Source of the DNA: Planctomycetota bacterium
GTDB lineage: Bacteria > Planctomycetota > Planctomycetia > Gemmatales > Gemmataceae
DNA: 36,857 bases
Assembly: GCA_016872605.1 (NCBI GenBank)
Contig: VGZI01000042.1
Span: 1-36,857, forward strand
Direction: 5' to 3'
In this document: one piece after another, positions 24,902-31,902 of the stretch
Layout of the letters: each line of letters begins with the position of its first letter
Numbering within the stretch: the first letter of the stretch is position 1
Notes under the pieces: generated by a model
Database searches by the model: none
Seen by the model: the letters and a program-made list of their open reading frames with translations, nothing else
Told to the model about the DNA's origin: nothing
Position numbers and translations under genes: made by a program

Positions 24902-24974
24902 GGACAAGCTGCCAGCTTGTCCCCTTGGCACTGGGGATGCCGCACAAATGGGACAAACTGGCAGCTTGTCCTAC
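24898..24974. repeat. GTAG...CTAC double-hairpin repeat between the tandem HTH paralogues
   Basis: GTAGGGACAAGCTGCCAGCT begins at 24898 and GGCAGCTTGTCCTAC ends at 24974. The outer arms are inverted copies of each other, and each arm also contains an AGCTG/CAGCT self-complementary core. It is related to 18033-18090. It overlaps the stop codon of the first paralogue and ends 10 nt before the start of the second. Confidence 0.8.
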
Positions 24975-24984
24975 GGTGAAAGCA

Positions 24985-25221
24985 ATGGAAACGTTGAAAA
25001 CAGTCGACGAACTGTGCGTCGAGCACAAGATCGACGTGAAGTCGTTGGCGGAGCGCTCGGGGCTTGATGAGACGCGCGTGCTGGCGATCGTGTTGGGCCG
25101 CTGGACGCCGAGCCCGCCGGAGCGCGACAAGATCGCCGGCGTTTTCGGGCTGACGCGCGATCAGATTGCCTGGGGGCACAAGACGCCGATTCAGCACATC
25201 TACGGACACGGACCGGGGTAG
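24985..25221 (+). CDS. Small HTH-like protein with a C-terminal YGHGP tail (paralogue 2)
   Basis: The product has 78 residues from the ATG at 24985; the frame extends upstream only through the repeat. The sequence runs TVDELCVEHKIDVKSLAERS, RVLAIVLGRWTPSPPERDKI, AGVFGLTRDQIAWGHK, then QHIYGHGPG. It keeps the same HTH-like helices, the WTPSP turn and the GHGP tail as the gene before it. The ribosome-binding sequence is weak (GGTGAAAG). The absolutely kept WGHK and YGHGP elements suggest the tail has a function of its own, perhaps metal or partner binding through the histidines. That is speculation. Confidence 0.72.
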   Translation: METLKTVDELCVEHKIDVKSLAERSGLDETRVLAIVLGRWTPSPPERDKIAGVFGLTRDQIAWGHKTPIQHIYGHGPG

Positions 25222-25277
25222 ATCGGAATACGCTTGGCGTTCGCTCGGCGCCACGCAAACCCTAAGCGAGGAATCCG

Positions 25278-25589
25278 TTACATCACCCGATCCTCGGCCC
25301 AACAGTGCCGCCTTCCCGTGTCAAACTCCTTGTATTCGAGCGACGTCGGCTCGTGAATCTTCGCTGGGTCGAAGGCGGTGTTGATCATTTTCAAGAGCGG
25401 AACGATGTCGGCGTCCGGATAGCCGATGCCGCGCACTTCGAAGTAATCCTTATTGACATCGATGACGTGAAGCTTGTCGGTCCAGACGCGGACCTTGCGC
25501 AGGTTACGCAGCTCGGCGCGCGTGCGTTTGAGAAACTCGCACGCGGCGTCGATCGTGGCGAAGTCGTGAGTGGCAAGGGCAGCGGTCAT
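25278..25589 (-). CDS. Small protein of unknown function
   Basis: The product has 103 residues from the ATG at 25589. The sequence (MTAALATHDFATIDAACEFL, then RVWTDKLHVIDVNKDYFEVR and IVPLLKMINTAFDPAKIHEP) has alternating helix and strand segments and many charged residues. There is no signal peptide, membrane segment or known motif. It lies just downstream of the RAYT-like gene on the same strand, separated from it by a REP-like palindrome. It could be a chance frame, but its composition is protein-like and no better frame covers the region. Confidence 0.55.
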   Translation of the reverse strand: MTAALATHDFATIDAACEFLKRTRAELRNLRKVRVWTDKLHVIDVNKDYFEVRGIGYPDADIVPLLKMINTAFDPAKIHEPTSLEYKEFDTGRRHCWAEDRVM

Positions 25590-25598
25590 GTTGTATCT

Positions 25599-25653
25599 GC
25601 CGCTTGCGGCGTAGCAAAACCGGCGTCCCTGGTTTTGCTACGCCGCAAGCGGC
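25599..25653. repeat. REP-like palindrome at the 3' end of the RAYT-like gene
   Basis: GCCGCTTGCGGC, GTAGCAAAACC, an 11-nt loop, then the complementary GGTTTTGCTAC and GCCGCAAGCGGC. The inner hairpin starts GTAG (25611) and ends CTAC (25641). It overlaps the transposase stop codon by one base. Confidence 0.9.
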
Positions 25654-26306
25654 TATTCGGGGTACATTCCGAGTTCGCGCCGTCGTTTCGCGTACGGGGA
25701 ATTTGGGCTGTGTCCTTCGTGGAGCGGCCAATTGTCGTAGGGTTTGATGAAGGGCCATGCTTGTTTGGGCGACCCGATCTTCTCAGGATTTCGTTCGATG
25801 TAGGGGATAGTACGGCGAATTTCCTTGGGATGATCGAGAAACACCGACCAACCGTCGCCGCCGGTCCAGGTCGGATGATCGCCGTCACGGAAGCCGGCGG
25901 CGCAGACGCGCAGGCGGCTGGCGTCCTTGAGTTTTTTCATTATTTCTTCGGCGGCGTGCGTGTGTTTGCGGATCAAAATGTGGACGTGATCCGGCATGAC
26001 GGCGCATGCGTAACACGTGTATCGCTTTTCTTCGACGACTTGACCGAAGGCTTCGCCGATCGACGCACGTGCGGGCTCATCGAATGTCAACAATGGGAAC
26101 TTCAAGACGGGGGCAGCGCGTTCGTAGAATTCGCGCACAACTTTGCCCGACGGCTGCACCCTTTTTCGGCCATAGTGCAGGTCGCCCAACTCGGCGATGA
26201 CGTCGCTGGCGACTTGCTCGGAGCCGCTGCCGCGCGGGTCGTTGGGGAGCCACCAGCCATAGACGGTCCAGATCAGGTGATACGCAATGACGATCGGATG
26301 CGCCAT
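25653..26306 (-). CDS. RAYT-like (REP-associated / IS200-type Y1) transposase
   Basis: The product has 217 residues from the ATG at 26306. The N-terminus (IAYHLIWTVYGWWLPNDPRG) and the HUH metal-binding motif in YACAVMPDHVHILIRKH are typical of Y1_Tnp single-strand transposases. The C-terminal part reads IPYIERNPEK and WPFIKPYDNWPLHEG, as in many planctomycete copies. The helix that should carry the nucleophilic tyrosine reads IMKKLKDASRLRV, without a Tyr at the usual place, so catalysis may use another Tyr or be lost. REP-like palindromes lie at both ends (25599-25653 and 26324-26391), the arrangement of REP-RAYT loci. There are no classical IS ends with insertion-sequence structure, which fits a single-copy domesticated gene. 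Confidence 0.85.
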   Translation of the reverse strand: MAHPIVIAYHLIWTVYGWWLPNDPRGSGSEQVASDVIAELGDLHYGRKRVQPSGKVVREFYERAAPVLKFPLLTFDEPARASIGEAFGQVVEEKRYTCYACAVMPDHVHILIRKHTHAAEEIMKKLKDASRLRVCAAGFRDGDHPTWTGGDGWSVFLDHPKEIRRTIPYIERNPEKIGSPKQAWPFIKPYDNWPLHEGHSPNSPYAKRRRELGMYPE

Positions 26307-26323
26307 TGTGCGATCTCCCAATT

Positions 26324-26391
26324 GCCGCTTGCGGTGTAGCAAAGGCATCTGCTACGCCGCGAGCGGCGGTTTTTGCCACGCCGCAAGCGGC
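26324..26391. repeat. REP-like palindrome cluster upstream of the RAYT-like gene
   Basis: GCCGCTTGCGGTGTAGCA pairs with TGCTACGCCGCGAGCGGC (26324-26368; GTAG at 26336, CTAC at 26352-26355). A third arm, GCCACGCCGCAAGCGGC, follows to 26391. It fills the gap between the transposase start and the stop of the oxidoreductase gene at 26396, and may also end that transcript. Confidence 0.88.
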
Positions 26392-26395
26392 GTTT

Positions 26396-28036
26396 CTAGC
26401 GCAGCCCCGCCAATTCTTGCAGCAAGTGCCAATTCTCCAGGCGATCCTGCTTGGCGTGTAGCAAGAGTTGCGACGGATTGCCGTCCTTGTCGAAGTGTTT
26501 GGCGAATCGGCCCTCGCTGCGAGCGAAGTCGATGAAGGTGACTTCCTCGTTGGTCTTGGGATTCTTGAACCAATCCTCCTTGACCGCGGGATTGCCTTGC
26601 AGCGACAGCTTTTCCTTGACCCTGTCGCCCTTGCGGGGATCGAAGATCAGAAGCGGGAACGCACGACTATCGACGGCGAGGCGTGCTTGTTCGCCGGCCA
26701 TGTTGTCGGCGACGCCATGTTCGGGCTGGCAGGTCGTGTAGCAGACAACCATCGCTGGGCCGTCGAACTCGAGGGCGCCAAGAACCGCCTTGTAGAAATG
26801 GTTGACGTGAGCGCACGTGGTTTGTGCGACATACGTGCGCGGGTGCATCATAGCGATCTGGGCGATTTCCTTGCGGCGTTCTTGCTTGCCGCCGAACGCG
26901 TTGCCGTGCACGCTCATCTTGGTGTTTTGGCCTGTGTAGGTCGAAGTCGAGGCCTGGCCGCCCGTGTTGGAATAAACCTGTGTGTCAAGCACGAAGACTT
27001 TGATGTTGTGGCCGGACGCAAACATGCGGCTCAGGGCCTGGAAGCCGATGTCGAACATGGCGCCGTCGCCGCCGATGCACCAGATCGGTTTGCCCTGCCA
27101 GCCCATTTGATCCCAACGCATGCGGACGCCGATGGCGTCGGCCGGCGCGTTTTCGAAGAGCGAGTTGGTCCACGGCACGAGGTACGGATTGTACGGATAC
27201 GTCGAGGTATACACCGTGTTGCAGCCGGTGGCGGCGACGATGGCCCACTGATCGCCATACTTGGCGCCGGTGGCGGCGCACATCATGCGAAGAGCAGTTC
27301 CTTCGCCGCAACCGGCACACGAACCGGCGCCGCCAACATACAGATGCGTCTTTTCCTTGAGCATCATGTCGATGAGCAGGTTGTCGTTGATGTACTTGTC
27401 GTTGGATGGCCCGATGTTCTTGAAGTAACGATGCGCCTTGCGCGACCAGGTCATGACGTCGTCATTTTTCTGAATCATCTTCAGCGCGTCATCGTCGCAA
27501 ACGGTCACGCACTCGGCGCAGCCCTTGCATTTGGACGGATCGATGATGATGTTGAACATGCCGCCGTCGCCGAGCTTCTTCTTGAATCCGTCATAGTACT
27601 TCTTGGTGCGCGACCATTCCCTGGAGAAGCGTTCGCGGTCGGCTTCGGGGATTGTCTTGAGCTTCTCGTTCCATTCGGTCTCGGACAGCACTTTGCCGAG
27701 GATGGCGGTGTCGGGGCACTCGGTGACGCAGTCCATGCAGCCGGTGCAGTGCGCGGGAATGTACTCAGGGATTTCAGGCGCGATGTTGCTGAAGTCGCGC
27801 AACGTCGCGGTTCCGGCCGGGACCAGCGAACGAGCCGTGGACAGGTCGGCGGGAAGATCGCGTTCGCCCCAGCCTTCTTCGTAGCCGCGAATGATGCGTT
27901 CGTTAAAGTCGTTCACATCGAGCACGGGGAGATTGATCAGCTTGTAACCTGAATCGACCAGCGTGCCGTAGCTGTTGTTGTTGTACGGGTCGCGTTCGGT
28001 GGCCTCGTTCATCGACGAGGCAGCGGTGGTGGACAT
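26396..28036 (-). CDS. Pyruvate:ferredoxin oxidoreductase, ferredoxin plus TPP-binding subunit (delta-beta)
   Basis: The product has 546 residues from the ATG at 28036, with AGGAG upstream; two TTG/ATG alternatives lie within 3 nt. The N-terminal third carries two 4Fe-4S motifs (CTGCMDCVTECPD and CKGCAECVTVCDDD). The rest is the thiamine-diphosphate half: CAGCGEGTALRM binds the third cluster/TPP region, IGGDGAMFDIGFQAL is the GDG-type TPP motif, and VYSNTGGQASTSTYTGQ is the diagnostic PFOR stretch. It corresponds to domains V-VI of single-chain PFOR (NifJ, about 1170 residues), so here the enzyme is split. It converts pyruvate and CoA to acetyl-CoA and CO2 with reduction of ferredoxin. It lies 61 bp downstream of the alpha-gamma gene in one operon. 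Confidence 0.93.
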   Translation of the reverse strand: MSTTAASSMNEATERDPYNNNSYGTLVDSGYKLINLPVLDVNDFNERIIRGYEEGWGERDLPADLSTARSLVPAGTATLRDFSNIAPEIPEYIPAHCTGCMDCVTECPDTAILGKVLSETEWNEKLKTIPEADRERFSREWSRTKKYYDGFKKKLGDGGMFNIIIDPSKCKGCAECVTVCDDDALKMIQKNDDVMTWSRKAHRYFKNIGPSNDKYINDNLLIDMMLKEKTHLYVGGAGSCAGCGEGTALRMMCAATGAKYGDQWAIVAATGCNTVYTSTYPYNPYLVPWTNSLFENAPADAIGVRMRWDQMGWQGKPIWCIGGDGAMFDIGFQALSRMFASGHNIKVFVLDTQVYSNTGGQASTSTYTGQNTKMSVHGNAFGGKQERRKEIAQIAMMHPRTYVAQTTCAHVNHFYKAVLGALEFDGPAMVVCYTTCQPEHGVADNMAGEQARLAVDSRAFPLLIFDPRKGDRVKEKLSLQGNPAVKEDWFKNPKTNEEVTFIDFARSEGRFAKHFDKDGNPSQLLLHAKQDRLENWHLLQELAGLR

Positions 28037-28058
28037 CAAACATGCTCCTATTCATGGG

Positions 28059-28092
28059 AGCCCAGGGGTGAGGTACTGCGAACCCCTGGGCT
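28059..28092 (-). promoter_or_regulatory. Hairpin between the two oxidoreductase genes
   Basis: An 11-bp stem (AGCCCAGGGGT at 28059-28069 with ACCCCTGGGCT at 28082-28092) with a 12-nt loop lies in the 61-bp gap between the subunit genes. No T-run follows, so processing or mRNA stabilisation is more likely than termination. Confidence 0.6.
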
Positions 28093-28097
28093 TGCGA

Positions 28098-30086
28098 TTA
28101 CGCATTGATCAAAGACGCAGGTATTTCCTTGGTTTCCTGGTATCCGCGCTTGACGCAGTTCAGGTTGTCTAAAACGACGCGGTCGCCGCGCTTGCCGAAG
28201 TACTTCTGCAGCGCCTTTTCGACCCCTTGATAAACTTGCTCGTCGCTCATGTTGCTGTTCTTGGCGTACGGCGTGAGCTTCAGGAACGCGCCCAAGAGCA
28301 CGATGCCTTGCATACGCATTTGCAAGTCGGCCTCGGATGCCATCTCGCGGGCAATCTTGACCATATCGCAGAAGTGGACGTGGTATTTCTTCTCCCGAAT
28401 AATCTTTTGCACCGGCGCCGGGATGTGGTCCCACACTTCCTTGGCATCCACGTACGGCGACTGCATGAAGATCGACCCGCCCGCCTGTAAGCCATCGAGC
28501 GTGAGCGGGTTCATGATGGCAGTCGGATCGTTCACGCACAAGAGATCGATGTGCTCGAGTTCGCTGTGCATGTAGATGTGCGAATCGCCGATCGTGAGGT
28601 AGTAGGTGGTCGGCAATCCCTTCTTTTCAGAGCCGTACTTCGGATACGCCTGAACGTCTTTGCCGAAGACATTGCCGGCAATAGTTGCGATGATCTTGTT
28701 GGTGGTGACGGAGCCGAATCCGCCGACCGAATGGCCGCGCATCGAGAAGCCGTTCTTGGGACGCAAATCGGGGTCTTCGGCACGCTTCAATGCGAGGGCA
28801 TGATCGATGCCGACGCAGAAGAAGTGCTGGCCGTTGGGCTTTCGCATGTTGTTGAAGGCGGCGATGATGTCGCCGGGGCGGACATCGCGGCTGCCCAGGC
28901 CGGCGGCGGCGTGGTAGATGCGGGGAATCTTGTTGATTTTTTCCTGCCCGTTGACGCCGTTCATCGCGTCGCAAAACGCTGCCTTGATCTCGCGCGTCAG
29001 GTGGTTGCCGGTCGTCGACATGGGATCGTCGAGCCGTTCGAATACGCTGAACGCCGTGCAGTTCTTCAGTGCGTCGACGATGTGACGAGCCGGGAACGGA
29101 CGGAAGACGCAGACGTTGAGGCACCCAGCGGGGATGCCCTTCTTGCGGAGGTAATCGACCGTGACCTTGGCCGTCTCCATGTAGCTGCCCATGCCGACCA
29201 GAATAAACTCCGCGTCATCGCACAGGTACGGTTCGACGAAGTCGTAGCGCCGGCCGGTCTTCTGATGAAAGAGGGCAAAACACTCTTCCAGGATGCCGTC
29301 GATGCGATCGTAATACCAGCGTTGCGCGAGCTTACCCTTCATGTAGGAGTCTTGATTCTGCACGACACCGGACATGACCGGATTGGCGGGATCCATCAGG
29401 TTGATGAGCTTTTCCTTGGGATCGCCGATGTATTCCTTCATGAAGGCGGGTTCGGGCAGACGCACGGTTTCAACGGTATGCGTGGTGAGGAATCCATCCT
29501 GAATGTTGAAGAACGGCGTCTGGCTGGCCTCGGCGGCGCGACGTGCGATCAAACACAGGTCGCCGGCTTCCTGGGCATTCCGGCCAAACATCATGCCCCA
29601 GCCGCAATCGGCGACGGAGACGACGTCGTCGTGGCCGGCGTGCACATTCAGGCCTTGGCTTGTCAATGCGCGAGCGCCGATGTTCATCAGCACCGGCAGA
29701 CGTTTTCCCGCAATCGTGTAGAGCACTTCCTTCATCAAGACGAGGCCCTGCCCTGACGTGAAGTTCGTGACGCGCCCGCCCGCCACGGCGAAGCCTTCGC
29801 AAACCGTGGCCGCCGAGTGTTCGCTCTCCGGTTCGAAGAAGAGCAGAGTGTCGCCCCACAGGTTCTTCTTGCCGTTCATGACGGCTGCGTTGAACCCGCC
29901 GCCCATGGTCGTGGAGCTGGTGATCGGGTAGGCGCCGGCGGCTTGAGCGACGTTGATTTCAACGTGGACGACGGCTTCCGCGCCGTCGCAGGTTGTCGGA
30001 ATTCCGGGATATTCAAATTTCTGTTCGGTAGATTCGTCGGACGGTTTTTGTTTGGGAGGGGATTTTGGGACAATACCAGTGCTCAT
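28098..30086 (-). CDS. Pyruvate:ferredoxin oxidoreductase, alpha-gamma subunit
   Basis: The product has 662 residues. The ATG at 30086 is chosen because it has GAGGAACG upstream; a longer frame reaches 30119. The N-terminal pyruvate-binding domain contains AAGAYPITSSTTMGG, FTSGQGLVLMKEVLYTIAGK and the FRPFPARHIVDAL segment. The C-terminal gamma/EKR region includes GGFGSVTTNKIIATIAGNVF and SEKKGLPTTYYLTIGDSHIY. Together with the 546-residue partner (sum about 1208) it equals one NifJ-type PFOR cut between the gamma and ferredoxin domains. A strong promoter lies about 65 bp upstream. The ferredoxin or flavodoxin acceptor is not encoded nearby. Confidence 0.92.
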   Translation of the reverse strand: MSTGIVPKSPPKQKPSDESTEQKFEYPGIPTTCDGAEAVVHVEINVAQAAGAYPITSSTTMGGGFNAAVMNGKKNLWGDTLLFFEPESEHSAATVCEGFAVAGGRVTNFTSGQGLVLMKEVLYTIAGKRLPVLMNIGARALTSQGLNVHAGHDDVVSVADCGWGMMFGRNAQEAGDLCLIARRAAEASQTPFFNIQDGFLTTHTVETVRLPEPAFMKEYIGDPKEKLINLMDPANPVMSGVVQNQDSYMKGKLAQRWYYDRIDGILEECFALFHQKTGRRYDFVEPYLCDDAEFILVGMGSYMETAKVTVDYLRKKGIPAGCLNVCVFRPFPARHIVDALKNCTAFSVFERLDDPMSTTGNHLTREIKAAFCDAMNGVNGQEKINKIPRIYHAAAGLGSRDVRPGDIIAAFNNMRKPNGQHFFCVGIDHALALKRAEDPDLRPKNGFSMRGHSVGGFGSVTTNKIIATIAGNVFGKDVQAYPKYGSEKKGLPTTYYLTIGDSHIYMHSELEHIDLLCVNDPTAIMNPLTLDGLQAGGSIFMQSPYVDAKEVWDHIPAPVQKIIREKKYHVHFCDMVKIAREMASEADLQMRMQGIVLLGAFLKLTPYAKNSNMSDEQVYQGVEKALQKYFGKRGDRVVLDNLNCVKRGYQETKEIPASLINA

Positions 30087-30150
30087 TTCGTTCCTCGCTG
30101 CGAAGGACGGTCGCCGCAACTACATGTCGCGGGTTCGTTCGTGCACTTAT

Positions 30151-30179
30151 GTTATATCGCAAACAGCCTTTGCGTCCAA
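30151..30179 (-). promoter_or_regulatory. Sigma-70-type promoter of the pyruvate:ferredoxin oxidoreductase operon
   Basis: On the minus strand TTGGAC (30179-30174), a spacer of exactly 17 nt and TATAAC (30156-30151) precede the operon. The predicted start, near 30144, gives a leader of about 58 nt before the ATG at 30086. Confidence 0.65.
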
Positions 30180-30258
30180 CCCAGCTTTGCGATTGCCGTC
30201 AGCGCGTTTGACAGCGCCGCACTCGCTACAGCTCGACGTCGACCGCGTACAAACGCGG

Positions 30259-31902
30259 CTACGCGGACCGCACGCATCGGCTCAATGTAAACACGATTAC
30301 ACCTATGGCGACCAGGCTTGCAATCAGGATCAGACTTGCGGCGGCCAGGCTGTTGTCGACGCCATAGTGGATGCGGTTCAGGAACGTTTTGGCAAAGGAC
30401 TCCCAGCCCGGTGTCTCGACGCGTGTGCTGGCCCCGACTTCGCCGAGGCACAGCGCCGTTGACGCGAACGCCGTAACCACGGTCGCTCGCCAGGTCGTCG
30501 GCAGCACGATATGTACGAACTGGCTCAGCGCACTCGCCCCGGCCAACTTCGCCTCATCGAATGTCTGGTTCGGAATCAAACGCACTACAGGCCATAAGCA
30601 AACGGCGGCTATCGGCAGCGCGCGTATCGTTTGTACCCAGATCAAGGGCGCCGGCGAAGGACCGTGATGCAATACCTGTTTCCATGGTCCGGGCGGCAAG
30701 AGCAGGATCAGGCGATGCAGCCCGATTCCAACGACCGGGCCAGGTAGAATCCAGACGGCTGTCAGCAGCAGAAGCAAGAGCCAACGCAGCTGAACCGAAT
30801 CGCGCGCCAACCAGCAGCCGACCAGGGCGATCATGGCCGTCAAAGACCCAGCGGCAAACGACGTGGCGAGGCTTGCGAACAACTCGCCTCCAAGTAATCG
30901 CATTTCCGATTGAATGAAATGCCCGGCGGTCGAATCGCTCCACTGCGGAGGATGCCCGGCAATCCCAAGTTTCCAGATGAGGCTCGCCAGAGACGCGACC
31001 ATGATGGCCAGCAACAGTGCCGCCGTGCTGAGTCGCGAACCAGGCGTGCCGATCTCGAGATCGCGCAAAGGCCGGGCTGTCGCCGTCAGCGGAGGCAGCC
31101 TATCCGTCAAGTAAGCGACCATGCCGGCGAGGACGACCGTGGCGCACACCCACACCGGGATCGACAACGCCAGCGTTCGGGCCAGGCCGTCCCTGTCGGA
31201 GGCGGCGAACAGCGCTCGCGTCGTCTCGGCAAACGTCGGCACGAGCGCCATCTCGGCGATGCTGACTTCGGTCGCCGTTTGAATGAGCACGAACACTGCG
31301 GCGGCCAGGATACTGGCGCGTGCGCGTGGCAGCGTCACAAAGAGTATGACCCGCCAGGGAGCGACCACCAGACCTGCTTCATCTTCGCTCTCCGAGTCAA
31401 TCCAGGTCACGCCGACGCCAACGATGAAGGTGACCCAGGGAATCGCCGCAAGCGCGTGCATGGCGATCGCCGGCGCCAGGCCAGTGCACATCGATGTGCC
31501 TTCGCCGAAGATCGCTCGCCAGATCACGACGAGGATCGGCACTGGCACGAACAGAGCAACAGCGAGAGTGAACCACAGCAGCGTCTGACCAACGAATGCT
31601 GTCCGCAGGAGGAGGACAGCCAATGCGATTCCGATTGGCAGTGCAAACGCCGCGGCGCAGAAACTCAACGCAGTTGTGTTGAGCGCAAGGTGGACAAGCT
31701 CAGGCGCGTCTCCGCTTGTCCAGTGCCAGGCTGCCGGGCGCCATAGATCCTGTGCCAAGAGTGAGAGCGGTAGGGCGACCAGCACCATCAGCATGATGCC
31801 GAAACCGACGCACAGCGCGTTCATCGCAGCGTCCGAAGTTGACGATGATCCGTTGCGCCCGTCGTGATGGCCCGTGCGTGGATCGATGGTGTGCGATTCC
31901 AT
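30259..31902 (-). CDS. Two-domain ABC transporter permease (FbpB/ThiP/ModB-like)
   Basis: The product has about 547 residues from the ATG at 31902, or 521 from the ATG at 31824. It has about 12 hydrophobic segments in two halves. Each half carries the permease EAA loop: EDEAGLVVAPWRVILFVTLP in the first and FDEAKLAGASALSQFVHIVLP in the second, the latter close to consensus. Fused double permeases of this kind serve ferric-iron, thiamine or sulfate-type importers with one ATPase and one binding protein. Neither partner is in the window, so the substrate is unknown. The start is uncertain: 31902 lies inside the preceding gene, while 31824 makes an exact ATGA overlap with its stop codon, suggesting translational coupling. 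No strong ribosome-binding sequence supports either. Confidence 0.8.
   Translation of the reverse strand: MESHTIDPRTGHHDGRNGSSSTSDAAMNALCVGFGIMLMVLVALPLSLLAQDLWRPAAWHWTSGDAPELVHLALNTTALSFCAAAFALPIGIALAVLLLRTAFVGQTLLWFTLAVALFVPVPILVVIWRAIFGEGTSMCTGLAPAIAMHALAAIPWVTFIVGVGVTWIDSESEDEAGLVVAPWRVILFVTLPRARASILAAAVFVLIQTATEVSIAEMALVPTFAETTRALFAASDRDGLARTLALSIPVWVCATVVLAGMVAYLTDRLPPLTATARPLRDLEIGTPGSRLSTAALLLAIMVASLASLIWKLGIAGHPPQWSDSTAGHFIQSEMRLLGGELFASLATSFAAGSLTAMIALVGCWLARDSVQLRWLLLLLLTAVWILPGPVVGIGLHRLILLLPPGPWKQVLHHGPSPAPLIWVQTIRALPIAAVCLWPVVRLIPNQTFDEAKLAGASALSQFVHIVLPTTWRATVVTAFASTALCLGEVGASTRVETPGWESFAKTFLNRIHYGVDNSLAAASLILIASLVAIGVIVFTLSRCVRSA

Noticed and set aside
25305-26339. 344-residue plus-strand frame over the RAYT-like gene
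   Set aside because: The minus strand has the HUH motif and conserved C-terminal segments of Y1 transposases; the plus frame has none.
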